From: an uncultured Sphingomonadales bacterium | GTDB taxonomy: Bacteria > Pseudomonadota > Alphaproteobacteria > Sphingomonadales > Sphingomonadaceae | Assembly (NCBI GenBank): GCA_937898525.1 | Contig: CALCBC010000126.1 | Location: forward strand, 1-17,176 | Direction of reading: 5' to 3' | Length of the DNA: 17,176 bases | In this document: positions 1-6,717 of the stretch, piece by piece | How the letters are laid out: every line of letters starts with the position of its first letter | How positions within the stretch are numbered: position 1 is the stretch's first letter | Position numbers and translations under genes: made by a program | The notes under the pieces: generated by a model | Databases searched by the model: none | Told to the model about the DNA's origin: nothing | The model's input: the letters and a program-made list of their open reading frames with translations, nothing else

Positions 1-908
1 ATCTCGCGCAGGCGCTGCATCAGGTAGTCGTGCGCCGTGATCGGCGACTCGGCGGGCTCATCGGCCCCGACACACTGCTCCAGCGGCTCGATCAGGAAGT
101 CCGGGCGGAAGTGCAGGAAGAACGGCATCGAGTAGCGCGGATGGCGCGCACGCTCCCCGACCGGGTTGACCACGCGGTGGGTGGTCGAGCGCAGCTTGCC
201 GTTGGTCAGCCGCTGCAGCATGTCGCCGATGTTGACCGCGAGCGCACCTTCGGGCGGTGAGACCGGCAGCCAGCGGCCGTCCTTCGCCTGCAGCTCGAGC
301 CCGGCCTCCTCGGCGCCGAGCAGCAGCGTGATCGTGTTGATGTCCTCGTGCGCGGCGGCGCGGATGCGGCCCTCGGCCTCGTGCGGCACCGGCGGGTAGT
401 GCAGCAGCCGCATGACCGAATTGCCGTCCTTGACCGTCGGGTCGAACCAGTGCTCGTCGAGCCCGAGGTGGAGCGCGATCGCGCTGAGGATGCGCAGCCC
501 GCATGTCTCGAATGCGCGGTAAAGCGTCTCGAACGTGTCGCGGAAGCTCTCGACCTCGGCCGGCCAGACGTTCGGCGGCATGTAGGGCTCGAGCGGGTCG
601 CCGGGCGGCAGCGTGCGGCCGACGTGCCAGAACTCCTTGAGATCGTGCACCGCGGCGTCCTTGGCGCGCTCGATGCCGAACGGCGTGTAGCCGCGCGCCC
701 CGCCCTTGCCCTCGAGGTGGTACTGCATCTTCACGGCCTCGGGCAGCGCGAAGAACTCGCGCGACTTGGCCTCGGCGCGCGCGATCAGGTCGGAGGGGAT
801 GCCGTGGTCGCGAACGATGGCGAAACCGTACTCGGCGAACGAGCGGCCGAGCTCGTCGGCGAACTCGGGGAGTGGCCGTTCGAGGCTGACGGAGGCGATG
901 TCGGTCAT
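1..908 (-). CDS. 2OG-Fe(II) oxygenase, isopenicillin N synthase superfamily (3' end cut by window edge)
   Basis: The reading frame is open from the ATG at 908 to the left edge of the window, giving 302 residues, so only a short C-terminal tail is missing (such proteins are usually about 310-350 residues). The double-stranded beta-helix iron site is intact: HED at 187-189 (H187 and D189), distal H244 in STTHRVVNP, and the 2-oxoglutarate-binding R258-x-S260 in HPRYSMPFF. The N-terminal DIOX_N region contains the typical GFAIVRDHGIP (28-38). The enzyme should use Fe(II), O2 and 2-oxoglutarate to hydroxylate or desaturate a small molecule in the cytosol. It lies 9 bp after the stop of the nucleoside transporter gene with an AAGGCGAG ribosome-binding site, so the two are almost certainly co-transcribed. 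That points to a nucleoside- or nucleobase-like substrate (thymine 7-hydroxylase belongs to the same superfamily), but this is inference. Substrates cannot be read from this fold. Confidence 0.9.
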   Translation of the reverse strand, partial: MTDIASVSLERPLPEFADELGRSFAEYGFAIVRDHGIPSDLIARAEAKSREFFALPEAVKMQYHLEGKGGARGYTPFGIERAKDAAVHDLKEFWHVGRTLPPGDPLEPYMPPNVWPAEVESFRDTFETLYRAFETCGLRILSAIALHLGLDEHWFDPTVKDGNSVMRLLHYPPVPHEAEGRIRAAAHEDINTITLLLGAEEAGLELQAKDGRWLPVSPPEGALAVNIGDMLQRLTNGKLRSTTHRVVNPVGERARHPRYSMPFFLHFRPDFLIEPLEQCVGADEPAESPITAHDYLMQRLRE

Positions 909-917
909 CACTCGCCT

Positions 918-2231
918 TTACAGCGAGAGGAACAGCCCCGCCAGCGCCGCGCTCATCAGGTTGGCGAGCGAGCCCGCGGCGAGCGCCTTGAGCCCGAGCC
1001 GGGCGATCACCGGGCGCTGGTTGGGCGCAAGCCCGCCGGTCACCGCCATCTGGATCGCGATCGAGCTGAAGTTGGCGAAGCCGCACAGCGCAAAGGTGAC
1101 GATCGCGCGGGTGCGATCGCTCAGCGCCCCGGCCTCGATCGCGCCGAGGTCGATGAAGGCGACGAACTCGTTGAGCACGACCTTGGTGCCGAACAGCCCG
1201 CCGGCAACCTGCGCCTCGCTCCAAGGGATTCCGAGCAGGAACATGACCGGCGCGAAGATCGCGCCGAGCACGCCCTGGAACGACAACTGCGGATAGCCGA
1301 ACAGTCCGCCGGCCCAGCCGAGCAGCCCGTTGGCCAGCGCCACCAGAGCGACAAACGCCAATACCATCGCGCCAACCGCGACCGCAAGCTTGACCCCGGT
1401 CTGCGCGCCCTGCGCCGCCGCCTCGATCACGTTGGCCGGCTTGTGGTCGGCTTCCATCGTCTCGGCGACTTCGACTTCGTGCGGCTTGCCGCCTTCGGTA
1501 AGCGCGGCGGGCCCCTCGGCGCTGATCCGCGCCTCGGGCAGCACGACGGGCTCGACCGCGGGCGGCGGGCCGTCGTCGGGCATGATGATCTTCGCCATCA
1601 GGATCCCGCCCGGCGCCGACATGAAGGCGGCAGCGAGCAGGTGGGGCAGGTAGTCGTCGCCGAGCAGGCCCGCGTAGGCGGCGAGGATCGTGCCGGCGAC
1701 GCCGGCCATGCCGACGGTCATCAGCGTGAACAGCCGCGAAGGCGGCAGCGCGGCGAGATAGGGCCGCACGACCAGCGGGCTTTCCGACTGGCCGACGAAG
1801 ATGTTGGCCGCCGCGCCGAGCGATTCGACCTTGCTGATCCCGGTGACGAAGCCGATCGCCCCGCCGACCCAGCGGACCACTTGCTGCATGATCCCCCAGT
1901 GGTAGAGGATCGAGACCAGCGCCGCAAAGAAGATGATCACCGGCAACGCGCCAAGGGCAAAGGTCCCGGCGAGCGGGTTGTCCTCGCTGGCCCCGAACAG
2001 GAACTCGGTGCCGGTGCCGGCATAGGACAGCAGCGCCGAGACGCCATTGGCCAGCGCCTGGATCCCGGCCGCGCCCCACGGCGTCCCCAGCACGAGCGCG
2101 GCAATGCCGAACTGCAACGCGAACGCCGGGCCCACGACCCGGAGGCGGATGCGCTTCTTGGCGGACGAGAGAAGAAAGGCGATCGCGAGGATAGCGACGA
2201 TGCCGATGAGGTTGATCGCGACGGGCGGCAT
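918..2231 (-). CDS. Concentrative nucleoside transporter (CNT/NupC family)
   Basis: This 437-residue, very hydrophobic inner-membrane protein imports nucleosides by cation symport. Family signatures are clear: GTGTEFLFG (72-80), the first substrate-site motif KVESLGAAANIFVGQSESP (134-152, with GQSESP at 147-152), the second motif KVVLNEFVAF (350-359, N354-E355), and CGFANFSS (383-390) in the C-terminal core. Order and length fit the bacterial CNT family. One unusual part is a long hydrophilic, acidic, proline-rich segment at about 217-272 between membrane segments. The ATG at 2231 is preceded only by a weak purine stretch (GAAAGC). It is first in a unit with the downstream 2OG-Fe(II) oxygenase and divergent from a YhhQ-like transporter across 149 bp. 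Cation preference (H+ or Na+) and nucleoside specificity cannot be judged from sequence alone. Confidence 0.95.
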   Translation of the reverse strand: MPPVAINLIGIVAILAIAFLLSSAKKRIRLRVVGPAFALQFGIAALVLGTPWGAAGIQALANGVSALLSYAGTGTEFLFGASEDNPLAGTFALGALPVIIFFAALVSILYHWGIMQQVVRWVGGAIGFVTGISKVESLGAAANIFVGQSESPLVVRPYLAALPPSRLFTLMTVGMAGVAGTILAAYAGLLGDDYLPHLLAAAFMSAPGGILMAKIIMPDDGPPPAVEPVVLPEARISAEGPAALTEGGKPHEVEVAETMEADHKPANVIEAAAQGAQTGVKLAVAVGAMVLAFVALVALANGLLGWAGGLFGYPQLSFQGVLGAIFAPVMFLLGIPWSEAQVAGGLFGTKVVLNEFVAFIDLGAIEAGALSDRTRAIVTFALCGFANFSSIAIQMAVTGGLAPNQRPVIARLGLKALAAGSLANLMSAALAGLFLSL

Positions 2232-2303
2232 GCGCAGCTTTCGTGGATGGAACTCGCGCGTGTTTCGCCTTTTGCAGGGTCGCGGTCAAACCCCCGCGCG
2301 AAA

Positions 2304-2330
2304 TCCTCCCCGAGCTCGTATCGGGGAGGA
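2304..2330. repeat. Perfect 10-bp stem hairpin between divergent genes
   Basis: TCCTCCCCGA (2304-2313) and TCGGGGAGGA (2321-2330) are exact reverse complements with a 7-nt loop, GCTCGTA. It sits midway in the 149-bp region between the divergent nucleoside transporter (start 2231) and YhhQ-like transporter (start 2381). There is no T-run on either side, so it is not a classical intrinsic terminator, and neither flanking gene ends here. CCTCCCCG/CGGGGAGG hairpins of this form are, as I recall, dispersed intergenic repeats in sphingomonads. It could affect the mRNA leader of either gene. Apart from this, the intergenic region shows no strong promoter or riboswitch. Confidence 0.6.
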
Positions 2331-2380
2331 CTGAACGGCGCTCACTTCCCAAGAGGGCCCAAGCCGAATAGGCATCGCGC

Positions 2381-3034
2381 ATGACCGACGCCGACACCGC
2401 GCGCCCCATCCCCAAGCCGCTGTTCGCCATGGCCCTGCTCTACGGCGGGATGACCTGCATCGCGGGCGTGCTCGGCTTCAAGCAGGTCGCGCTCGGACCG
2501 CTCGCGGTCGAGGCCGGGATCTTCGCTTTCCTGATGCTGGTCGTGCTGTCGAGCACGGTGGCGCAACTCTACGGCGCCGCGACGGCCAACAGCATGGTCC
2601 GCTGGGGCTTCGTGCCGCTGGCGCTGTCGATCGTTCTGATCGGCCTGGTGCTCGCGCTGCCGACCGCAGCGTCGATGCCGGGCGAGAACGTTACGGCGTT
2701 CGAGACGGTACTGACCCAGACCCCGCGGATCATGGCTGCGGGGCCGGTCGCCTACTTCGTCTCCCTATGGCTCAATGTGCGCATTTTCTCGTCGCTCCGC
2801 GGGAGCGGAGATGGCGGCGGCTGGTGGATGCTCGCGCGCGGGGCGATCGCCTCGGCGCTGAGCCAGGTGGTCGACACGCTGATCTTCATCACGCTCGCGT
2901 TCTACGGCGAATTCCCGATCGGCTCGCTGCTCATCGGCCAGGCGCTGGCTAAGGTTGTCCTGTCGATCGTGCTGGTGCCGCCACTTATCGCGCTGTTTGT
3001 TCGGCTGGCGAAGAGCAGGTGGCTCGCCGACTGA
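2381..3034 (+). CDS. yhhQ: VUT/YhhQ-family queuosine precursor transporter (QPTR)
   Basis: This 217-residue integral membrane protein belongs to the vitamin uptake transporter / YhhQ family, known in E. coli to import the queuosine precursors preQ0 and preQ1. Visible hallmarks are the N-terminal membrane segment followed by GVLGFKQVALGP (29-40), a string of about six hydrophobic segments, and the diagnostic SQVVDTLIFITLAFYGEFP (161-179) followed by GQALAKVVLSIVLVP (186-200). Length is typical. The start at 2381 is the first in-frame ATG that gives a short hydrophilic N terminus, but no strong ribosome-binding site precedes it (GAATAGGC lies a little upstream). It is divergent from the nucleoside transporter. 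No preQ1-type riboswitch is evident upstream. The family assignment is firm; the exact solute is inferred. Confidence 0.9.
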   Translation: MTDADTARPIPKPLFAMALLYGGMTCIAGVLGFKQVALGPLAVEAGIFAFLMLVVLSSTVAQLYGAATANSMVRWGFVPLALSIVLIGLVLALPTAASMPGENVTAFETVLTQTPRIMAAGPVAYFVSLWLNVRIFSSLRGSGDGGGWWMLARGAIASALSQVVDTLIFITLAFYGEFPIGSLLIGQALAKVVLSIVLVPPLIALFVRLAKSRWLAD

Positions 3035-3356
3035 GCTTCGCCGGCGCCCTCGCCTCGAGAAAAGGCCGAGCGCCTGTTCGATGGCGGAGTCGACGTCCTC
3101 GAGCTGATCGCCATCGGTGCGATTCTCGTGGTGGGCACCGACGTCGACCTGGCCGAACTGAGCGAGGCGCAGATGCGCGCCGCGGTCGAGGTCGAGGCCG
3201 CAGCCCTGCTCGGCCGCGAAGGGGACCTGGGGTCGCTCCAGGGTCGGCGAGTTCTTCAAGCAGCATCGGTTACCGGGCTTGACCGCTCCAGAGCCAGTCC
3301 CGACTGTGCAGCAAACCTGCCGAGTCAACGGCGGGACGCGGGGTTGGGGAGGATCG
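3035..3356 (+). other. 322-bp stretch without a convincing gene; coding-like frame after the yhhQ stop
   Basis: Between the yhhQ stop and the hydrolase start no ORF has a good start and ribosome-binding site. The frame that continues directly after the yhhQ TGA stays open, and from about 3059 to 3240 its third codon positions are almost all G or C. The resulting peptide has a hydrophobic stretch LELIAIGAILVVG followed by an acidic/alanine-rich helix-like part. The opposite strand in register also shows GC-rich third positions, so the periodicity does not settle the strand. I recognise no family. It may be a decayed gene remnant or simply biased spacer. A TTGACC at 3279-3284 could be part of a promoter for the downstream gene, but no good -10 follows. 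Confidence 0.35.
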
Positions 3357-4883
3357 ATGACCAGGGCACTCTTCCGGTGGATCGCAGGCCTGATCGCAGC
3401 AGCCTGCCTGTCATCCGCAGCTTCGGCGCAGGCCGATGAGCCGGCGCGCGGCGTCCTGCTCCGCGCCGCCGAAGCGATGGGTGGGCTCGAGCGATTGCAG
3501 GCACTCGACAATTTCGTCTTCACCGGCTTCGGCCAGCGCATCTATTACCAGGGCGGCGGCAACATCACGGGCGACCGGAAGGCGCCGCCGAAATGGCAAT
3601 CGGTAGTCGATGCGCAGCGCACGTTCGACCTCAAGGGCGAACGCGCTGTCTACCAGGAGCGCTGGGCGCAGGACTTTCCCTTCGCCGGCTTCTTCGGTCT
3701 CAATTTTGCCCGCATTGCCGTGCTGCAGACCGGGAGTGCGCTGCTCGACCACCCGCTGCCCGCGCTGCTCGAGGCGCTCGATCCGGAGACCCGGCTGGGC
3801 GCGGTGTCGATCGAGGACGGAATCGTCGTCGTCGAGTTCATGGCCGAGGGCGCGACCAGCCCGGCGTGGCTGGGGATCGACCCGCGGACACATCTGCCGG
3901 TCTTCTCGCGCTGGGTCTCGCCAAGCGTCAATCTCGGCGACCTGACGACCACCGCCTGGTTCACCGGGTATGCCCCCGTCAGCGGCGTACAGCTGCCGAT
4001 GGGCCTGATGCACGAGCTCGACTGGCGCGGCCAGGTCAGCCTGATGTTCCAGGTCGATTCCTATCGGCTCGACGTCCCAGCCGAGCAGCTGCCGGCCTTC
4101 CCTGCACCGCAGCCCGTCGGCGGCGGCCCGGCCGAAGCGCGAGTCACGAAGATCGGCGACGGCGTATGGGACATCCGCGTCGGCACTGCCGGTGGGCCGG
4201 TGATCGAGTTCGCCGACCGGCTGGTCATGTTCGAAGCCTACGGCGGCGAGGCGCAGACGCTCGCCCGGATCGACGCGGCCAACGCGCTCGTACCCGGCAA
4301 GAAGGTCGAGGCGGTCATCGTCAGCCACCACCACTTCGACCATACCGGCGGCCTGCGTGCGGCGGTCTCGCGCGGTCTGGAGGTGATCTCGCACCGCGGC
4401 AACGAGGGCATCATCCGCGAGATGATCGAGCGCCCGGCGATCCACTACCCCGACGCGCTCGCGCGCAGCCCGCACCCGCTGGTCTTCACGCCCGTCGACG
4501 ACAGCCTCGTCCTCGAGGATGCGACCCGAAGGCTCGAGATCTACCGCGTGGTCGAGCACAGCCACATGCCCGACGCGGTGTTCGCCTACCTGCCGTCGGA
4601 GCGCCTGATGATGGAAGGTGACCTCGGCGACGAGGCCTGGCAGCTGCACTGGTGGGGCAGCGCCTACGCGGCCAACATCAGGCACTACGGCATCGAGCCC
4701 GAGCGCAACGTCGCGGTCCACGGCTCCGGCCCGCTGTCGATCGCCGAGACGCTGGCCAATACCCGGCGCCAGATCGAGGCGGCGGTCGAGTACTGCCGGA
4801 CCACCGAGCAGGGCGGGCGCTACGCGTTCGGCTGCCCGGTGCAGTACGACGCCGACGGCCCGTTGCCGCTGGCGCCTCGCTGA
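3357..4883 (+). CDS. Secreted two-domain metallo-beta-lactamase-fold hydrolase
   Basis: The 508-residue protein starts at the ATG at 3357, chosen over an in-frame ATG at 3279. It has a strong GGGGAGGA ribosome-binding site at 3346-3353 and starts directly with a signal peptide (MTRALFRWIAGLIAAACLSS, then AASA before QADE). Residues about 28-255 form a beta-rich N-terminal domain that I do not recognise, somewhat like lipoprotein-carrier-type folds seen fused to such hydrolases. The C-terminal half is a metallo-beta-lactamase fold with HHHFDHTGG at 324-332 (H324, H326, D328, H329), a further His in EHSHMPD (H401 or H403), the bridging Asp in MMEGDLGD (D422) and a final His in AVHGSGP (H455). 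All ligands for two zinc ions are present, so it should be an active periplasmic hydrolase. The substrate is unknown and there is no evidence of antibiotic hydrolysis. Its 3' end is convergent with the flavoprotein unit. Confidence 0.9.
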   Translation: MTRALFRWIAGLIAAACLSSAASAQADEPARGVLLRAAEAMGGLERLQALDNFVFTGFGQRIYYQGGGNITGDRKAPPKWQSVVDAQRTFDLKGERAVYQERWAQDFPFAGFFGLNFARIAVLQTGSALLDHPLPALLEALDPETRLGAVSIEDGIVVVEFMAEGATSPAWLGIDPRTHLPVFSRWVSPSVNLGDLTTTAWFTGYAPVSGVQLPMGLMHELDWRGQVSLMFQVDSYRLDVPAEQLPAFPAPQPVGGGPAEARVTKIGDGVWDIRVGTAGGPVIEFADRLVMFEAYGGEAQTLARIDAANALVPGKKVEAVIVSHHHFDHTGGLRAAVSRGLEVISHRGNEGIIREMIERPAIHYPDALARSPHPLVFTPVDDSLVLEDATRRLEIYRVVEHSHMPDAVFAYLPSERLMMEGDLGDEAWQLHWWGSAYAANIRHYGIEPERNVAVHGSGPLSIAETLANTRRQIEAAVEYCRTTEQGGRYAFGCPVQYDADGPLPLAPR

Positions 4884-4992
4884 TCGGGCCGGCACGAGAG
4901 GATGGAGGCAACGTCCGGGGTGGCGGCCGGGAACGATCCACCGCCAGCAGGGCGGTTCCGATGACCAGCGAAGCGATGGTCCGGATCCGCAT
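4820..4992 (-). pseudogene. Remnant of a small secreted protein gene, apparently frameshifted and truncated
   Basis: An ATG at 4992, 17 bp after the flavoprotein stop codon (5012-5010), begins a good signal-peptide-like sequence, MRIRTIASLVIGTALLAV. In that frame the sequence then becomes arginine/proline-rich and runs on antisense through the hydrolase gene. Shifting the frame by one base near codon 17-18 gives a more natural continuation, GSFPAATPDVASILSCRPDQ, that ends at a TAG at 4822-4820. The part beyond about 4883 is simply antisense to the hydrolase 3' end. The likely reading is a short periplasmic protein gene at the end of the Rieske/flavoprotein unit that was broken by a deletion or indel. 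It may instead be chance, as the fragment is short and no homologue is recognised with certainty. Confidence 0.35.
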
Positions 4993-5009
4993 CGCCCCGT
5001 CTTCGCCCG

Positions 5010-6611
5010 TCAGAGGAAGCGCCGCATGCTCCCGCCGTCGGCGATGACCACCTGCGCGCAGTTGTGCCCCGGCGCGCCCGTCACCCCGCCGCCCGGGTGC
5101 GTCCCCGCACCGCACATGTAGAGACCGCCGACCGGGCCGCGGTAGTTGCCGTGGCCGAGGATCGGTCGGGCCGACCACAGCTGGTCGAGGGTCATGTTGC
5201 CGTGCATGATGTCCCCGCCGGCGAGACCCAGCTTGCGCTCGAGGCCCTTCGGGCTGAGCACCTGGCGACCGAGGATCGAGGCGCGGAAACCGGGGGCATG
5301 CTGCTCCACCGCGTCGATGATCGTGTCCGCCGCCGCGTCCTCCTCGGCGTCCCAGTCGCGACCATCGGGCAGCTCCGGGGCGAACTGCTGGCAGAACAGG
5401 CTGGCGACGTGCCGGCCCGGCGGGGCGAGGCTGTCGTCGACGGTCGAGGGGATCAGCATCTCGACGATCGGCGCCTTCGACCAGCCATATCGCTTCGCGT
5501 CGAGAAACGCCCGGTCCATGTAGGCGAGTGTCGGGGCGATGATGATGCCCGACTGGTGGTGCTCGCCGGGGTCGGGAAGGCAGCTGAAGCGCGGCAGCTC
5601 CGAGAGCGCGACGTTCATGCGGAAAGTGCCCGAGCCGGCCTTGAAGCCCTTCATCCGCCGGCAGAAGTCGGCCGGCAGGTCGGCCTCGGCGAGCATCCGC
5701 TCGTAGAGGATCTTCGGGCCGACGTTGGCGATCACCCGGCTCGCGGCGATCTCCTCGCCGGATTCGAGGCGCACACCGGCGACGCGGCCTCCGTCGACGA
5801 GGACTTGCTGCACCGGACTTTCGAGGCTGATCTCGACGCCGAGCTCGCGGCACACCCTGGCCATGATCTGCGTGATCGCGCCCATCCCGCCGACCGAATG
5901 ACCCCAGGCGCCCTTCTTGCCGTTGACCTCGCCGAACACGTGGTGGAGCAGCACGTAGGCCGAGCCCGGGGTGTCGGGGCTGGCGTAGTTGCCGACCACC
6001 GCATCGAACCCGAACGCGGCCTTGATGGCCTCGCTCTCGAACCACTGGCCGAGGAAGCTGGTCGCCGACTTGGTGAAGAGGTCGAGCACGTCGCGCTTCT
6101 GTTCGAGGCTGAGCCTCGCCAGCCCTCTGCCCTGCAGCGCGCCCTCGACCAGCGTGCGCCAGCCCTCGCCGACGTTCGGCGGCGCCTTGAGCGCGAGCCC
6201 GCGCAGCACCTCGGCGACGGTTTCGAGCGCGTCGTAATAGGCGGGCAGCGTCTCCGCGTCGCGCTCGGAGAACTTGCGGAACTCGGCCTGGGTGCGCGCA
6301 AGCCCGCCGCCGAGCTTGAGATAGCCGCCGTCCTCCTGCGGCAGGAAGTTCGAGATCGGCCGCTCGATCACGCGGTAGCCGTGGTCGGCGAGGCGCATGT
6401 CGGCGATGACCTTGGGCTGCAGCAGGCTGACCGTGTAGCTCGCTACCGAGTTGCGGAAGCCCGGGTGGAACTCCTCGGTCACCGCCGCGCCGCCGACCAC
6501 GTCGCGCCGTTCGAGGATCCGCACCTTGAGCCCCGCCCGGGCGAGGTAGAAGGCGCACACGAGCCCGTTGTGGCCCGCGCCGATGATCAGGGCGTCGTAC
6601 TTGGCGGTCAT
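5010..6611 (-). CDS. FAD-dependent oxidoreductase, PYROXD2 / phytoene-desaturase-like (COG1233)
   Basis: This 533-residue flavoprotein has the N-terminal dinucleotide-binding motif GAGHNGLVCAF (11-21) with acidic E34 ending the second strand (RILERRDVVGGAA), the typical EEFHPGFRNSVASYTVSLL that follows in this family, and the C-terminal FAD motif GLYMCGAGTHPGGGVTGAPG near residues 495-515. Overall pattern and length match PYROXD2-type members of the phytoene desaturase superfamily rather than true carotenoid desaturases, and no other carotenoid gene is nearby. It probably oxidises (desaturates) a hydrophobic or amine substrate using FAD. It follows the Rieske oxygenase gene in the same direction across a 106-bp gap filled by an inverted repeat. 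Its ribosome-binding site GGGAGGGGAAC-ATG is itself part of that repeat. The natural substrate is not predictable here. Confidence 0.92.
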   Translation of the reverse strand: MTAKYDALIIGAGHNGLVCAFYLARAGLKVRILERRDVVGGAAVTEEFHPGFRNSVASYTVSLLQPKVIADMRLADHGYRVIERPISNFLPQEDGGYLKLGGGLARTQAEFRKFSERDAETLPAYYDALETVAEVLRGLALKAPPNVGEGWRTLVEGALQGRGLARLSLEQKRDVLDLFTKSATSFLGQWFESEAIKAAFGFDAVVGNYASPDTPGSAYVLLHHVFGEVNGKKGAWGHSVGGMGAITQIMARVCRELGVEISLESPVQQVLVDGGRVAGVRLESGEEIAASRVIANVGPKILYERMLAEADLPADFCRRMKGFKAGSGTFRMNVALSELPRFSCLPDPGEHHQSGIIIAPTLAYMDRAFLDAKRYGWSKAPIVEMLIPSTVDDSLAPPGRHVASLFCQQFAPELPDGRDWDAEEDAAADTIIDAVEQHAPGFRASILGRQVLSPKGLERKLGLAGGDIMHGNMTLDQLWSARPILGHGNYRGPVGGLYMCGAGTHPGGGVTGAPGHNCAQVVIADGGSMRRFL

Positions 6612-6614
6612 GTT

Positions 6615-6715
6615 CCCCTCCCGCTTGCGGGAGGGGCCGGGGGTGGGCCATCTCCCGAAATGACCTGACCGGGGCGGGCTGGCCCACCCCTACCCCCTCC
6701 CGCAAGCGGGAGGGG
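6615..6715. repeat. Large inverted pair of palindromic repeats (REP/BIME-like)
   Basis: Two 36-nt arms, 6615-6650 and 6680-6715, are inverted copies of one another differing at only three positions. They are separated by 29 nt. The outer 22 nt of each arm is itself a perfect palindrome: CCCCTCCCGC, TT or AA, then GCGGGAGGGG. The whole intergenic space between the Rieske stop (6718-6720) and the flavoprotein start (6611) is essentially this element: it begins 3 nt from one gene and ends 2 nt from the other. The layout resembles bacterial interspersed mosaic elements (paired REPs in opposite orientation), and as I recall this core is a frequent intergenic repeat in sphingomonads. It can fold into one long cruciform or two short hairpins and could attenuate or stabilise the transcript between the two genes. 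Confidence 0.88.
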
Positions 6716-6717
6716 AG

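Noticed and set aside
2232..2380. Possible preQ1 riboswitch before the YhhQ-like transporter.
   Set aside because: The region has only the CCTCCCCGA hairpin. I could not find the short C-rich loop and A-rich tail arrangement expected of a preQ1 aptamer.
58..2430. Very long open frames on the strand opposite to, or out of frame with, the real genes (for example 58-2430 minus, 348-2384 plus, 3411-4895 minus, 5064-6668 plus, 9928-12738 minus).
   Set aside because: Their products are rich in Arg, Ala, Gly and His with no motifs, and they lie over genes with clear family signatures. Such shadows are expected when third positions are nearly all G/C.
3279..3356. Earlier in-frame ATG at 3279 for the metallo-hydrolase.
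   Set aside because: It would bury the signal peptide inside the protein. The ATG at 3357 has GGGGAGGA just upstream and the signal peptide directly after it.
5010..6611. Annotation of the flavoprotein as carotenoid phytoene desaturase (crtI).
   Set aside because: Sequence pattern fits the PYROXD2-like branch and there are no other carotenoid genes nearby; only the superfamily is shared.
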